64,000 bases of DNA. Origin: Brumicola pallidula DSM 14239 = ACAM 615. GTDB lineage: Bacteria > Pseudomonadota > Gammaproteobacteria > Enterobacterales > Alteromonadaceae. Of the stretch, positions 21,165-32,232 are shown one piece after another (the first letter of the stretch is position 1; each line of letters starts with the position of its first letter). The stretch is from contig NZ_AUAV01000017.1 in NCBI RefSeq assembly GCF_000428905.1, forward strand, positions 62,001 through 126,000, read 5' to 3'. The position numbers and the translations under genes are program-made. The notes below the pieces were generated by a model. The model saw only the letters and a list, made by a program, of their open reading frames with translations, was not told where the DNA came from and did not search any database.

Positions 21165-22295
21165 TTAACTATTTAGTGCTTCTGCCGCAGGTAAGTAAAT
21201 TAAGCCTAATTTCTCGCCTAATGCGTCAGCTACCGCTTTGTATGTGACAATACCATTGTGCACATTCAATCCATTTAGCAAGTGTTGGTCATCTAGCATT
21301 GCTTGCTTAGGACCTTTGTTTGCTAGTGCTAAACCGAATGACAATGTAGCGTTATTCAGCGCCATTGTCGATGTACGTGCCACACCACCGGGCATGTTTG
21401 CTACACAGTAATGCACCACATCATCAATAATATAAACAGGGTCTTGATGTGTTGTTGCTTTTGAAGTTTCAAAACAACCGCCTTGATCAATAGCAACATC
21501 AACCACGACCGACCCCGGCTTCATATTTTTAATATGTTCACGATTTAGCAGTTTTGGAGCCGCAGCACCAGGTACTAAAACAGCACCAATGACTAAGTCG
21601 GCTCGTGATGAATGATAATCGATTGCTTCAGATGTTGAAAATACAGTCGCTAAGCGGCCTTCAAATATATCATCTAGTTCACGCAAACGATTTAAGGAAC
21701 GATCAAGGATAGTGACATCAGCGCCCAGCCCCATTGCCATTTTGGCTGCATTTAAACCAACAACACCACCGCCAATAATGAGCACTTTCCCTGGTGCAAC
21801 ACCAGGTACACCGCCTAATAACGTGCCGCTACCACCACTTGCTTTTTCTAGATAATGAGCACCCGCTTGAATTGACATACGACCTGCAACTTCGCTCATT
21901 GGCGCTAAAAGTGGAAGCGTTCCGCGATGGTCTGTGACTGTTTCATAAGCAATGCAAGTGGCACCTGATTCAACTAATAATTGTGTTTGCACTGGATCTG
22001 GAGCAAGGTGTAAATAGGTGTATAAGGTTTGCCCTTGACGCAGCATTTTGCATTCGTTTGCCTGTGGTTCTTTCACTTTAACTATCATATCTGCTTTAGC
22101 AAATATTTCTTCAGGCGTTGCAATAATTATGGCACCTGCATTTGTATAAAGTTCGTCTGTGAAACCTATTGACGCACCTGCATTAGTCTGCACAAGTACC
22201 TCATGACCGCATTTAACAAACTCCTGAACTGCAGCCGGAGTAAGTCCGACGCGATATTCATGATTCTTTATTTCCTTTGGTACACCAACAATCAT
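21165..22295 (-). CDS. ald: Alanine dehydrogenase
   Basis: A 376-residue NAD-dependent L-alanine dehydrogenase interconverting alanine and pyruvate plus ammonia. The N terminus [20 protein letters not shown] is diagnostic, with the substrate Lys in MIVKVKEP, a His in TYLHLAPD, and a Rossmann motif [14 protein letters not shown]. It is divergent from lrp with a 120-bp shared promoter region; Lrp/AsnC proteins commonly regulate amino-acid genes, so control of ald by the neighbouring Lrp is a reasonable inference. Confidence 0.95.
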   Translation of the reverse strand: MIVGVPKEIKNHEYRVGLTPAAVQEFVKCGHEVLVQTNAGASIGFTDELYTNAGAIIIATPEEIFAKADMIVKVKEPQANECKMLRQGQTLYTYLHLAPDPVQTQLLVESGATCIAYETVTDHRGTLPLLAPMSEVAGRMSIQAGAHYLEKASGGSGTLLGGVPGVAPGKVLIIGGGVVGLNAAKMAMGLGADVTILDRSLNRLRELDDIFEGRLATVFSTSEAIDYHSSRADLVIGAVLVPGAAAPKLLNREHIKNMKPGSVVVDVAIDQGGCFETSKATTHQDPVYIIDDVVHYCVANMPGGVARTSTMALNNATLSFGLALANKGPKQAMLDDQHLLNGLNVHNGIVTYKAVADALGEKLGLIYLPAAEALNS

Positions 22296-22415
22296 CTTTA
22301 GACCTTAAATGTTAATTAATTGCGTGCAGTTTACTGTATTTTTACTAAATAAAAATATCGAAGATTTCACAAATGCAGTATAATCTTCTGATAATTGAAC
22401 GATTAATGAAATTAA

Positions 22416-22901
22416 ATGCTAGTTAAGACGCCCAAACATATTGACCGAATTGACCGCAAAATACTGACTGCACTGCAATTAGATGGAAGACTTTCCAACG
22501 TAGAATTAGCAAAGAATGTAGGTTTAAGTCCTAGTCCATGCTTAGAAAGAGTTAAAAGACTTGAACAGCAGGGTTATATAACTGGCTATACAGCGACAGT
22601 TGATCCGGCTAAGCTGGGTGCCGCAATGTTAGTATTTGTCGAAATTACACTTTCAAAAACTTCGGTTGATATATTCGCAGAATTTTCTACGGCAGTGCAA
22701 ATATTGGACGACATTCAAGAATGTCATTTAGTTTCAGGGAATTTTGATTTTTTATTGAAAGCTCGAGTTGCTGACATGTCTAGTTATCGTAAATTGTTAG
22801 GTGATACTTTATTGCGTTTACCTGGCGTAAGTGAATCGCGTACTTATGTTGTGATGGAAGAAGTAAAACACAGCAATAGAATAAAAATTAACGATAAATA
22901 A
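22416..22901 (+). CDS. lrp: Leucine-responsive regulatory protein
   Basis: A 161-residue Lrp/AsnC-family regulator with an N-terminal helix-turn-helix (residues 15-60, LSNVELAKNVGLSPSPCLERVKRLE) and a C-terminal RAM/ACT effector domain (about 75-155). It is close to E. coli Lrp across its length, including the HLVSGNFDFLLKARV segment, so it is the global Lrp rather than a local AsnC paralogue. It precedes ftsK, as in E. coli. No clear Shine-Dalgarno precedes the ATG. Confidence 0.95.
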   Translation: MLVKTPKHIDRIDRKILTALQLDGRLSNVELAKNVGLSPSPCLERVKRLEQQGYITGYTATVDPAKLGAAMLVFVEITLSKTSVDIFAEFSTAVQILDDIQECHLVSGNFDFLLKARVADMSSYRKLLGDTLLRLPGVSESRTYVVMEEVKHSNRIKINDK

Positions 22902-23011
22902 CATTCAGCCTGTATGCAGTTGTTTGGATTATGATATTCTTGACAACCAATAAGGATTAGTTGACACAACACTAGTTCAATAAGAATTATAAATAAAAGA
23001 ATTGTAGGGAT

Positions 23012-25537
23012 ATGGCGCGATTATCCGGAACACAGCGATTGATGGAAGTAGGCATGATGTTGTCATGTGCAACTGCTTTTTTCTTGCTGATAGCATTAGC
23101 TTCATTTCATCCTAGCGACCCAGGTTGGTCGCAGGCTGGATTACACAACGAAATTCAGAACTTGATGGGCTCTACGGGCGCATGGGCTGCTGATATTCTG
23201 TTATTTACTTTTGGTATTACGGCATACGTTCTGCCCTTTGCTTTGGCGTTTTGTGGCTGGTTTATATTTTTGCATTTAAAGAGTGTGTCTAAACTCGACT
23301 ACCTGACAATTAGCCTTCGTCTGGTTGGGGCATTGTTAGTTGTGTTCGGTTTCACGGGTATCGCTAGTATCAACTTTGATGACTTCTACAGTGTATCTGC
23401 TGGCGGCGCTATGGGTGATATTATTAGTACAGCGCTTATTCCTTATTTTAGTTTTGTGGGCACTGTATTACTGCTTATTTGTTTTTTCTGTACTGGTTTT
23501 ACGCTAGCAACCGGTATTTCTTGGTTGAGTATTATTGACAGCATTGGCTCTTTTACTATTAATAGAGCGAAGGACTTATATACGTTACCGCAAAAAGTGA
23601 GTGCGCTCTCGCTACCGACTTTTGCGAATAAGAACGAAAATGCATTGCCTAAACCTATCAATACCGAAAGTTCTGAATTAAATATAACCAGTTTACGTGC
23701 TGAGCCAGAGCCTGAAGTAAGTGAAAATATAACAAACAAAACAAACAACTCAGATACAACAAACGCGTCAAACTCATGGACTAAATCAGAACCTAAATTC
23801 CATATTCCTGATGCGGTTTTCATGTCAGAAGACGATAGTATTGACGCTATTGAATCTCCTGATAAATATGTCCATAACACTGAGGATGAAGAGGATGAAC
23901 TGAATTCAACCCCTGCAGTGGAGCGTCAGCGCATCAAAGTTGTTAGGGCTTCAAAAAGTGCAGGGCAGGGCGGATTGCGGGCAGAACAGAGTATAAAGCC
24001 TGCAACATCAAGTCAAGATGACGCTTCAATACCGGTCAGGAAAACACTCATGCCGTCATTTGATTTATTAGAGCGCGCTGACAAACATGAAAATCCAATT
24101 ACTCAAGAAGAGTTAGACCAAGTTTCTAGGCTATTAGAAGCAAAACTAGCTGACTTTAGCATCATCGCAAACGTGGTTGATGTTTTACCTGGTCCTGTTA
24201 TTACCCGCTTTGAACTGGACTTAGCGCCGGGCGTAAAAGTGAGTAAAATTACTGCCTTAGCAAAAGACTTAGCAAGAGCAATGTCAGCGATTTCGGTGCG
24301 TGTTGTCGAGGTTATTCCCGGTAAGTCGGTTATAGGTTTAGAGCTCCCAAACAAACATCGTGAGATGGTTCGCCTAAGCGAAGTGATTGAAACCAAAGCG
24401 TTTCAAGCCAGTGAATCGCCATTAACCATCGTGTTAGGAGCCGATATTTCAGGTAAACCGGTTGTGGTTGATTTGGGTAAAATGCCACACTTATTAGTTG
24501 CTGGTACAACCGGTTCAGGTAAATCGGTTGGCGTAAACGTCATGATATTAAGTTTACTTTATAAATCGACTCCTGAAGATGTTCGCCTCATCATGATCGA
24601 TCCAAAAATGCTTGAACTTTCAGTTTACGAGGGCATACCGCATTTGTTAACTGAAGTGGTAACTGACATGAAACAGGCGTCAAACGCATTGCGTTGGTGC
24701 GTTGGTGAAATGGAACGACGTTATCGCTTAATGTCTGCGCTGGGTGTTAGAAACCTAAAGGGTTATAACAAGAAAATAAAAGATGCCAAAGACATTGGTG
24801 AACCGATACTTGACCCGCTATGGAAGTCTGAGGAGAGCATGGAAGAAAGCGCTCCAGAACTCAATAAACTACCCAGCATCGTTGTCATTGTCGACGAATT
24901 TGCTGACATGATGATGATCGTAGGTAAAAAGGTTGAAGAGCTAATCGCAAGGATTGCACAAAAAGCACGTGCGGCTGGTATACACCTTATCTTAGCGACT
25001 CAAAGGCCGTCTGTAGACGTTATAACAGGTTTAATTAAAGCCAACATTCCAACTAGAATTGCATTCCAAGTATCTAGTAAAATTGACTCAAGAACGATAC
25101 TTGACCAACAAGGCGCAGAATCATTGTTAGGGGCTGGAGATATGCTATATAACCCTCCTGGTACCAGTATCACGACTCGTGTGCATGGCGCATTTGTGGA
25201 TGACCACGAAGTTCATGCTGTCGTTGCAGATTGGAAACAACGAGGTGCACCTCAATACATCGATGAGATCCTAAATGGCGAAGCAACATCAGAAGTATTG
25301 TTGCCTGGAGAAAATCCTGATGGAGAAGATCAAGAGTATGACGCATTTTATGACGAAGCGGTCGCTTTCATTACCCAAACACGCCGCGCTTCAGTATCAA
25401 GCGTACAACGTAAATTTCGGATTGGTTACAATAGAGCAGCTCGTTTAGTTGAACAAATGGAACAGAGCGGTGTCGTAAGCTCACCCGGCCACAATGGCAA
25501 TAGAGAGGTGTTAGCACCACCTCCACCAAAGGATTAG
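23012..25537 (+). CDS. ftsK: DNA translocase FtsK
   Basis: An 841-residue septal DNA pump coordinating chromosome dimer resolution with division. It has four or so N-terminal transmembrane helices (first ~170 residues), a short charged linker (about 200-350), the alpha/beta motor with Walker A GTTGSGKS and Walker [12 protein letters not shown], and a C-terminal gamma winged helix ([23 protein letters not shown]) that reads KOPS and contacts XerD. The linker is far shorter than in E. coli FtsK (1329 residues), as in many other genera. Order lrp-ftsK-lolA is conserved. Confidence 0.96.
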   Translation: MARLSGTQRLMEVGMMLSCATAFFLLIALASFHPSDPGWSQAGLHNEIQNLMGSTGAWAADILLFTFGITAYVLPFALAFCGWFIFLHLKSVSKLDYLTISLRLVGALLVVFGFTGIASINFDDFYSVSAGGAMGDIISTALIPYFSFVGTVLLLICFFCTGFTLATGISWLSIIDSIGSFTINRAKDLYTLPQKVSALSLPTFANKNENALPKPINTESSELNITSLRAEPEPEVSENITNKTNNSDTTNASNSWTKSEPKFHIPDAVFMSEDDSIDAIESPDKYVHNTEDEEDELNSTPAVERQRIKVVRASKSAGQGGLRAEQSIKPATSSQDDASIPVRKTLMPSFDLLERADKHENPITQEELDQVSRLLEAKLADFSIIANVVDVLPGPVITRFELDLAPGVKVSKITALAKDLARAMSAISVRVVEVIPGKSVIGLELPNKHREMVRLSEVIETKAFQASESPLTIVLGADISGKPVVVDLGKMPHLLVAGTTGSGKSVGVNVMILSLLYKSTPEDVRLIMIDPKMLELSVYEGIPHLLTEVVTDMKQASNALRWCVGEMERRYRLMSALGVRNLKGYNKKIKDAKDIGEPILDPLWKSEESMEESAPELNKLPSIVVIVDEFADMMMIVGKKVEELIARIAQKARAAGIHLILATQRPSVDVITGLIKANIPTRIAFQVSSKIDSRTILDQQGAESLLGAGDMLYNPPGTSITTRVHGAFVDDHEVHAVVADWKQRGAPQYIDEILNGEATSEVLLPGENPDGEDQEYDAFYDEAVAFITQTRRASVSSVQRKFRIGYNRAARLVEQMEQSGVVSSPGHNGNREVLAPPPPKD

Positions 25538-25540
25538 ATT

Positions 25541-26242
25541 ATGTTGACTCTGGTCAAAAATAAAAATTTTAGCTTACTCAAAAATAGGCTTCGAAGGTTA
25601 ACTTCATCTGCTGTCATTGTGCTTAGTTTAATGACGGTGAGCAGCACTGCTATCAGTGGTGACGCTGCTGCGCAAGAAACACAAAACATCACGGCAAAGG
25701 ATGAGTTGAAAATAAAACTCAGCAAGTTAGTTTCATATTCAGCTAACTTCTCACAGAGTATTTCTGATATTAGTGGCAAAGAGTTACAAAAGTCATCGGG
25801 TACATTGACCTTAAAAACGCCAAATATGTTGCGTTGGGAGACTCAATTACCGGACGAAACCTTGCTTATTGCCGATGGTACAACTGTGTGGAATGTTGAC
25901 CCATTTGTAGAACAAGTTACGGTCATGCAACAAACATCGATAACCCAAAATAATCCGTTAATGCTGCTAGTTTCAGATGATGAAAAACAGTGGAATGCGG
26001 TAACTGTTGAAAACAAGCAGTCTCGATTTGTCGTGACCTCGAAAAATGAAAATGCCAACATCGTTGCATTGATTATTGAGTTCAACGGCGATGAACTTAC
26101 TCGCCTGCAATCAACAGATAGACAACAGCAGAAGAGCTTATTGGTGTTTTCAAATATAACTCAAAATGAATCTGTTTCGCAGTCGCTATTTTCGTTTGAT
26201 ATTCCAAAGAATTATATTATTGACGACCAACGCAGTCAATAA
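25541..26242 (+). CDS. lolA: Outer-membrane lipoprotein carrier protein LolA
   Basis: A 233-residue periplasmic chaperone carrying lipoproteins from LolCDE to LolB. It has an extended N-terminal signal region (basic stretch with RLRR, then a hydrophobic core; cleavage probably before residue 45) and the LolA fold with YSANFSQ, GTLTLKTPNMLRWE and the YDPFVEQ-like element here as NVDPFVEQVT. It starts 3 bp after ftsK. The mature length agrees with E. coli LolA (182). Confidence 0.93.
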   Translation: MLTLVKNKNFSLLKNRLRRLTSSAVIVLSLMTVSSTAISGDAAAQETQNITAKDELKIKLSKLVSYSANFSQSISDISGKELQKSSGTLTLKTPNMLRWETQLPDETLLIADGTTVWNVDPFVEQVTVMQQTSITQNNPLMLLVSDDEKQWNAVTVENKQSRFVVTSKNENANIVALIIEFNGDELTRLQSTDRQQQKSLLVFSNITQNESVSQSLFSFDIPKNYIIDDQRSQ

Positions 26243-26291
26243 TAAAGCGAAGCTTCTATCGCCTAAAGTCGTCGTTAACATCGAGTGCTAA

Positions 26292-27638
26292 ATGAAATCC
26301 TCTGCATATAAACCCCTAGCTAGTCTATTGAGACCAAATCGTCTCAGTGACTACGTGGGCCAGTCTCATTTAATTGGAGAACAGGGCACTATCTCCAGGA
26401 TGCTTGCACAAAAGAACTGTTATTCAATGATCTTCTGGGGTCCTCCCGGCACTGGTAAAACAACGCTAGTGCATTTAATCGCAGAACAACTGGATGCCGA
26501 CGTTATTGAGCTTTCTGCTATTAACTCAGGTGTGAAAGAAATACGAGCCGCCATCGGTGACGTTAGCGGGTCTTTAACCACTGGTAATTCAGATCTATTT
26601 GCAAGACAAAAAGTCGTCTTTGTAGACGAAATCCACCGTTTTAATAAAAGCCAACAAGATGCTTTTTTACCCTACGTTGAAAGCGGTCATATTATCCTTA
26701 TTGGTGCTACAACAGAAAATCCAAGTTTTTCAGTTAATCGCGCTTTGCTCTCTCGTTTACGTGTGTTTATTTTAGAAAAACTATCAACAGACGAATTAAT
26801 GACGCTATTGAATAGTGCAATTAATTTTTTGCAAGAACGCGAAAATAAATGTATTGAGTTTGAAGAAAATGCCTCAGTAGCGCTAGTCTCTCAGGCTAAC
26901 GGCGATGCAAGAAGCTTGCTAATGTCGGTCGAAATTTGCAGTGATTTAGCCCGTAACGGTGAAAAAATCAGTCTAGAATTGATTAAAAAAGCGACGGGTG
27001 CTAAAACGTTAGCGTTTGATAAGAACGGCGATCATTATTACGACTTATTGTCTGCATTTCATAAATCCGTACGCGGCTCTTCACCCGATGGCGCTTTATA
27101 TTGGTTTTGTCGCTTGCTGAAAAGTGGTGGCGATCCCTTAGTTATCGCAAGGCGTTTGTTAGCCATTGCATCTGAAGATATCGGAAACGCAGACCCCAGA
27201 GCATTGCAAGTTTGCTTAAACAGCTGGGACCTTTATCATCGAGTAGGTCCTGCTGAAGGCGAGCGAGCTCTAGCCCAAGCTGTGATTTATTGCGCCCTTG
27301 CGCCAAAAAGCAATGCGGTATACTCCGCCTTCAAAAAAGCACAACAGCTTATTGAAGATACACCAAGTTACGATGTTCCTAAGCACTTGAGAAATGCACC
27401 GACTAGTTTGGCCAAACAAATGGGACACGGAGAGGAATATCGCTATGCTCATAACGAACCTAATGCCTATGCTGCAGGTGAGTCATATTTACCTGCCGAT
27501 ATTACGGATCAGGTATTTTATACCGCCACCGATAGAGGTTTGGAAAAGCAATTGAGTGCTAAAATGGTTTTCTTAGCAGAACTTGATGCTCAAGCGCTAA
27601 GACAAGGAAATTCAAGAACAGATAAAGTGAGTAAATAA
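26292..27638 (+). CDS. rarA: Replication-associated recombination protein A (RarA/MgsA)
   Basis: A 448-residue AAA+ ATPase related to clamp-loader subunits, acting at stalled forks. Visible are RPNRLSDYVGQSHL at the start, Walker A GPPGTGKTT, Walker B VFVDEIHRFNKSQQD, sensor 1 GATTENPSF and the C-terminal MgsA tetramerisation domain with HKSVRGSSPDGALYW. It lies between lolA and crcB, one base before crcB. Confidence 0.96.
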   Translation: MKSSAYKPLASLLRPNRLSDYVGQSHLIGEQGTISRMLAQKNCYSMIFWGPPGTGKTTLVHLIAEQLDADVIELSAINSGVKEIRAAIGDVSGSLTTGNSDLFARQKVVFVDEIHRFNKSQQDAFLPYVESGHIILIGATTENPSFSVNRALLSRLRVFILEKLSTDELMTLLNSAINFLQERENKCIEFEENASVALVSQANGDARSLLMSVEICSDLARNGEKISLELIKKATGAKTLAFDKNGDHYYDLLSAFHKSVRGSSPDGALYWFCRLLKSGGDPLVIARRLLAIASEDIGNADPRALQVCLNSWDLYHRVGPAEGERALAQAVIYCALAPKSNAVYSAFKKAQQLIEDTPSYDVPKHLRNAPTSLAKQMGHGEEYRYAHNEPNAYAAGESYLPADITDQVFYTATDRGLEKQLSAKMVFLAELDAQALRQGNSRTDKVSK

Positions 27639-27639
27639 G

Positions 27640-28026
27640 ATGCAGACCTTCCAAATATACTTATTTGTAGCTATTGGGGGCGCAATAGGGGCCTCCATGC
27701 GTTACTTTGTTCTGCAACTTGCCACTAATCTATTGGGAAAGAGCTTTCCATTTGGTACTCTTGCAGTAAATGTATTGGGATCGTTTGTTCTGGGCCTAGT
27801 GTATGCATTCTTACAACAGGATAATGGCGAAAACACAGGATTAAGGGTATTAGTAGGCTTTGGTCTAATAGGCGCGTTTACTACCTTTTCCACCTTCTCA
27901 CTCGATACCGTATTACTTATTCAGCAAGGCGAATTAATTAAAGCCGCGCTGAATGTATTTTTCAACGTCACTGTTTGCCTCATTTCAGTGTGGTTGGCGT
28001 TCCTAATTTATCAAAGGATAATGTAA
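27640..28026 (+). CDS. crcB: Fluoride ion channel CrcB (Fluc)
   Basis: A 128-residue four-helix membrane protein exporting fluoride as a dual-topology dimer. Diagnostic motifs are GGAIGASMRY near residue 15, FPFGTLAVNVLGSF near 45 and GLIGAFTTFSTFS near 80. It starts one base after the rarA stop and ends three bases before serS, so it is embedded in the rarA-serS transcript; no fluoride riboswitch can be seen because there is no leader space. Confidence 0.95.
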   Translation: MQTFQIYLFVAIGGAIGASMRYFVLQLATNLLGKSFPFGTLAVNVLGSFVLGLVYAFLQQDNGENTGLRVLVGFGLIGAFTTFSTFSLDTVLLIQQGELIKAALNVFFNVTVCLISVWLAFLIYQRIM

Positions 28027-29328
<1,302 letters not shown>

Positions 29329-29335
29329 AGTGTGA

Positions 29336-29674
29336 CTACAGGCATTTTGCTGGCTTAGGTAGGCCAGCTATTTTAGTTGCTTGTCTCGCCGGGCCTTTTG
29401 GAAATAAACGTTGCACGTAACGGCTGTTTCCAATCTGGGGCCCAAATTTATTCGACAAACTTTTAACCAAGACTCGTATTGCAGGACTGGTTTCATATTC
29501 TTCGTAAAACGCCCTAACAAAAAGCACAACCTCCCAATGAGCGGGGGTCAAATCAATTCCTTCCAGTTGCGCTATCACAGTGGAGAGCTCTTCGTCCCAG
29601 TCTAAATAGTCCAGTAGATAACCGTTTCCATCTATTTCAATTTTTTTGCCGTCGTATTCTAAAAAATGTTGCAT
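29336..29674 (-). CDS. tusE: Sulfur relay protein TusE (DsrC family)
   Basis: A 112-residue DsrC-family protein accepting persulfide sulfur from TusBCD and passing it to MnmA for 2-thiouridine formation in tRNA. The C-terminal tail [21 protein letters not shown] ends with the conserved penultimate Cys (AKCL), which carries the sulfur. Length and sequence match E. coli TusE. It lies 82 bp downstream of tusB, so the whole relay is together here, whereas in E. coli tusE is separate next to yccA. Confidence 0.95.
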   Translation of the reverse strand: MQHFLEYDGKKIEIDGNGYLLDYLDWDEELSTVIAQLEGIDLTPAHWEVVLFVRAFYEEYETSPAIRVLVKSLSNKFGPQIGNSRYVQRLFPKGPARQATKIAGLPKPAKCL

Positions 29675-29756
29675 ACTATTTTGATCTACACTCTTTATGT
29701 CAGTTTTCTACCAAGACCCGGCACGACAAACTTTGATGTAAAACGTGGGGAGTTAA

Positions 29757-30050
29757 TCATTGTAGGGTAATACATGGGCTATGTTGAGTGCTCAACCTTA
29801 CAAATTCTTCAAAGTCGATTATATTAACTCTATCGTGCTCTGCAAAGTTTGCAAGCAGACCCGCTGCCTGTAAGTCACGTTTGAGTGCGTGAATAACAAT
29901 ATCATGACGATCATCTAGTTCTTGTAAAATATTATTCAATTGATATACACCGTGTTGCGCAATAATAACGGCATGAGGCTTATCTATTTCTACCTTGGGT
30001 AATATAGATGGGATCGATTGATATTCAGAGCCTAAAAATACAATTAACAT
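29757..30050 (-). CDS. tusB: Sulfur relay subunit TusB (DsrH family)
   Basis: A 97-residue subunit of the TusBCD hexamer. The sequence shows the DsrH pattern with an AQHGVYQL segment near residue 33 and the YALxxDLxARGL-like stretch (IHALKRDLQAAGLL), and a C-terminal DFEEFVRLSTQH matching E. coli TusB. Third gene of tusD-tusC-tusB-tusE; 17 bp behind tusC. Confidence 0.88.
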   Translation of the reverse strand: MLIVFLGSEYQSIPSILPKVEIDKPHAVIIAQHGVYQLNNILQELDDRHDIVIHALKRDLQAAGLLANFAEHDRVNIIDFEEFVRLSTQHSPCITLQ

Positions 30051-30067
30051 GCGTACATAATCCTAAA

Positions 30068-30424
30068 CTAGAAACGTAAAATTGCGTTAGAAACAGCGCA
30101 TAATTGATTGAACTTGTTGGTATCTATTGATTCTGCAGTTGATGTCAATGCCTGACTTGAAAGTGCAAGGTCAATCATATCTTCTGCAATATAATAAACA
30201 GCATCAATATCATACAAGGGTAGAACGTTAATCTGCTTTGCTATCGATTTTCTTTGCACGCAGGTACTGTCTTGACCATCTAATAGCTGGTAAAGACCTT
30301 GTTGAGCAAATACAAAGGTGACTTCCACACCAACGTTACTCGCTGCAAGTGCCGCTTCTAACGCATCTTGCGCAGCACTGGTGACATAAGGGGCCTGAGT
30401 TGAAATAATGAGTAATTTCGTCAT
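30068..30424 (-). CDS. tusC: Sulfur relay subunit TusC (DsrF family)
   Basis: A 118-residue DsrF-family protein. Typical features are the N-terminal LLIISTQAPY and the GLYQLLDGQD segment, a short LPLYDID motif near residue 72 and the C-terminal ending SNAILRF (E. coli YDVILRF). It binds TusB and TusD in the sulfur transfer complex. It lies 9 bp after tusD. Confidence 0.9.
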   Translation of the reverse strand: MTKLLIISTQAPYVTSAAQDALEAALAASNVGVEVTFVFAQQGLYQLLDGQDSTCVQRKSIAKQINVLPLYDIDAVYYIAEDMIDLALSSQALTSTAESIDTNKFNQLCAVSNAILRF

Positions 30425-30433
30425 ACCAACGCT

Positions 30434-30841
30434 CTAAAACTGCATACAGATAAGCGCATCAGGGTCACAAGAGGAACTTGTATTCAGTGCAGAAAAGTAG
30501 TCAGCCATACCTACTGGGTTGAATGCACAGTGAACATTGCAGTGCAGACGCATAGCCGTTGCGTCTGGCTCTGACAAGACACCACGCTTAATTGATGCGG
30601 TAACACAGACGTTTAATGGTGTTTTTGTTTGTTCTGAAAATGCAAGCCATTGCGCAAGTAAATTTTTCTCACCAGTCGCGGGTTGAATGTCAACATTAGC
30701 TTGTTGAACCCCTTGTTGATAAAAGAACACTTGCTCTATTTCGTGACCTAACTCAATTGCTGCTTCACAAAAAGACAGGGCCGTTAGTCCATTCAAAGAA
30801 TCAAATGGCGAACGGGTAACAAATATAAGGAATTTATTCAT
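30434..30841 (-). CDS. tusD: Sulfur relay subunit TusD (DsrE family)
   Basis: A 135-residue DsrE-family sulfurtransferase subunit that takes persulfide from TusA. The active cysteine is in NVCVTASIKRGV (E. coli CVAAALRRGV). I choose the ATG at 30841 (MNKFLIFVTRSPF), matching homologues, over an in-frame start five codons upstream. The start codon lies only 8 bases beyond a perfect terminator hairpin, and the only purine-rich ribosome-binding candidate, AGGGGTG, is in the 3' arm of that stem. Confidence 0.92.
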   Translation of the reverse strand: MNKFLIFVTRSPFDSLNGLTALSFCEAAIELGHEIEQVFFYQQGVQQANVDIQPATGEKNLLAQWLAFSEQTKTPLNVCVTASIKRGVLSEPDATAMRLHCNVHCAFNPVGMADYFSALNTSSSCDPDALICMQF

Positions 30842-30849
30842 AACAAACA

Positions 30850-30874
30850 AAAACACCCCTAAAAGGGGTGTTTT
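30850..30874 (-). terminator. Perfect hairpin terminator between yccA and tusD
   Basis: An 11-bp perfect stem (AAAACACCCCT / AGGGGTGTTTT) with a 3-nt loop, and a T-run on the minus strand. It sits 19 bp after the yccA stop and 8 bp before the tusD ATG, so it ends yccA transcription and at the same time overlaps the translation-initiation region of tusD. Confidence 0.88.
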
Positions 30875-30893
30875 CCATAATTAACGTGATTGA

Positions 30894-31559
30894 TCAATCG
30901 TCGCCGCCAAACGCATTTAGCAAGGCAAGCAAGGCAGTGAACAGATTATAGATGTTCAAGTAAAGCGATACAGTTGCCATGACATAATTGGTTTCGCCGC
31001 CTTTTATAATTCTGCTAGTGTCGTATAGAATGAAACCAGAAAATATAAAGACGATGACCGCATTAATTGCTAAGTGAACAGCAGGTACCGCAAAGAAAAT
31101 ATTAGCGATACTGGCAATAATCGCAAAAACAAGTCCTACGATTAAAAAACCGCCCAAAAAGCTAAAATCTTTCTTGGTCGTAATTACATAGCCAGAAAGA
31201 GCGACAAAAATAATAGCTGTTGTTCCGAAGGCTTCCATAATAAGACCAGGATAACCGACAGCCACGTAATAACTTAGCAATGGGCCGAGGGCAGCACCCA
31301 TTAAACCAGTAAATAGAAACGTTAGTGGTAAAGCTGCTGCTGAATTGGCATATTTTGAAACAGCGAATAAAGAACCAAACGCTGCCAACATAAGGCCGAT
31401 TCTCGCAAAGCCACCTAAGTTCATACCCATTGTAATCCAAGCACATACTGCACTGAAGACTAAAGTCATAGACAGTAATAGATAGGTATTTTTCAAAACC
31501 TTGTTAATTTCTACTGCCGACCGATTGCCAGAAGCAGAATAGACTGAACGTTGTTCCAT
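30894..31559 (-). CDS. yccA: Bax inhibitor-1/YccA family inner-membrane protein
   Basis: A 221-residue protein with seven hydrophobic helices and the BI-1 family ending (NIYNLFTALLALLNAFGGDD). E. coli YccA binds FtsH and modulates its proteolysis of membrane proteins such as SecY. The neighbourhood of tus genes and tRNA-Ser(UGA) is the same as in E. coli, where yccA is beside tusE and serT, supporting yccA over another BI-1 paralogue. Confidence 0.9.
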   Translation of the reverse strand: MEQRSVYSASGNRSAVEINKVLKNTYLLLSMTLVFSAVCAWITMGMNLGGFARIGLMLAAFGSLFAVSKYANSAAALPLTFLFTGLMGAALGPLLSYYVAVGYPGLIMEAFGTTAIIFVALSGYVITTKKDFSFLGGFLIVGLVFAIIASIANIFFAVPAVHLAINAVIVFIFSGFILYDTSRIIKGGETNYVMATVSLYLNIYNLFTALLALLNAFGGDD

Positions 31560-31736
31560 TTGTACGTCTCCACGTTAAATATTAATTGAGTAAATCACTT
31601 GGTTATTTGTTAGATACTTTGTATGGTGTTTGGTTCCATAATTCAAGTAGTTTTCACTAACTAATCTATATTATTACAGGAATGTGTGAAAAATGTTCAA
31701 ACGAACGAAAAAAATCACTTTTTTCTGTGTAAAGAC

Positions 31737-31765
31737 TTTACAACAGGCAATTTGGGCCTTAGTAT
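31737..31765 (+). promoter_or_regulatory. Sigma-70 promoter of tRNA-Ser
   Basis: TTTACA at 31737-31742 and TAGTAT at 31760-31765 are separated by 17 bp, placing the start about 7-8 bases before the mature tRNA end. Confidence 0.7.
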
Positions 31766-31779
31766 GCGCACCTCAGTAC

Positions 31780-31871
31780 GGAGAGTTGGCAGAGCCCGGT
31801 TTAATGCACCTGACTTGAAATCAGACGAAGAGTCAAATCTTCCAGAGGTTCGAATCCTCTACTCTCCGCCA
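31780..31871 (+). tRNA. serT: tRNA-Ser(UGA)
   Basis: A 92-nt class II tRNA with acceptor stem GGAGAGT / ACTCTCC, a discriminator G and encoded CCA. The anticodon TGA is at 31816-31818 within the loop CTTGAAA, a long variable arm follows, and the T-loop reads GGTTCGAATCC. It reads UCA codons. In E. coli serT is also next to yccA. Confidence 0.96.
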
Positions 31872-31880
31872 CATTCTAGC

Positions 31881-31904
31881 AAAAGCCCCGATTTCGGGGC
31901 TTTT
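31881..31904 (+). terminator. Terminator of tRNA-Ser
   Basis: A perfect 11-bp stem AAAAGCCCCGA / TCGGGGCTTTT starts 10 bp after the tRNA and ends in TTTT, with a second T-run shortly after. Confidence 0.9.
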
Positions 31905-32103
31905 CGCTTTTTGGATATGACTACAAATTAAAGTAGATTTGCGCGTACGTAAAGTCTAAATATCGTATTTAAAGCGCCCAAAAAAAACGCTTAGTTTTGT
32001 TCTGTTCAGTATCACTTCCTAGCAAGGCTTAAAATTACTATAGCGGATATAGCTACTATAACTATTATAGCTACTGTAAAGAGTGGCAACAATTAATTCC
32101 GTA

Positions 32104-32137
32104 CAATCGAACTTATTCTTTTGATTCAGTTCGATTG
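32104..32137. repeat. 10-bp inverted repeat upstream of uvrY (in the 31905-32232 gap)
   Basis: CAATCGAACT at 32104-32113 is repeated inverted as AGTTCGATTG at 32128-32137 with a 14-nt spacer. Slightly upstream, TATAGCTACT occurs twice as a direct repeat (32048-32057 and 32066-32075, 18 bp apart). These are the only structures I see in this 328-bp gap; the centres lie about 110-170 bp before the uvrY start and could be operator sites. Confidence 0.5.
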
Positions 32138-32232
32138 ATATACAAACCTATTTCAATATGGTGCGTTTTATAAGATAATCCTTGGTTGCAGGACTTTGTA
32201 TTAATCTAATAATAAGAAATTGAGGTTCCTAC

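Noticed and set aside
31686-31931. 81-codon open frame over the tRNA-Ser gene
   Set aside because: It is fully explained by the tRNA and its terminator and has no family-like sequence.
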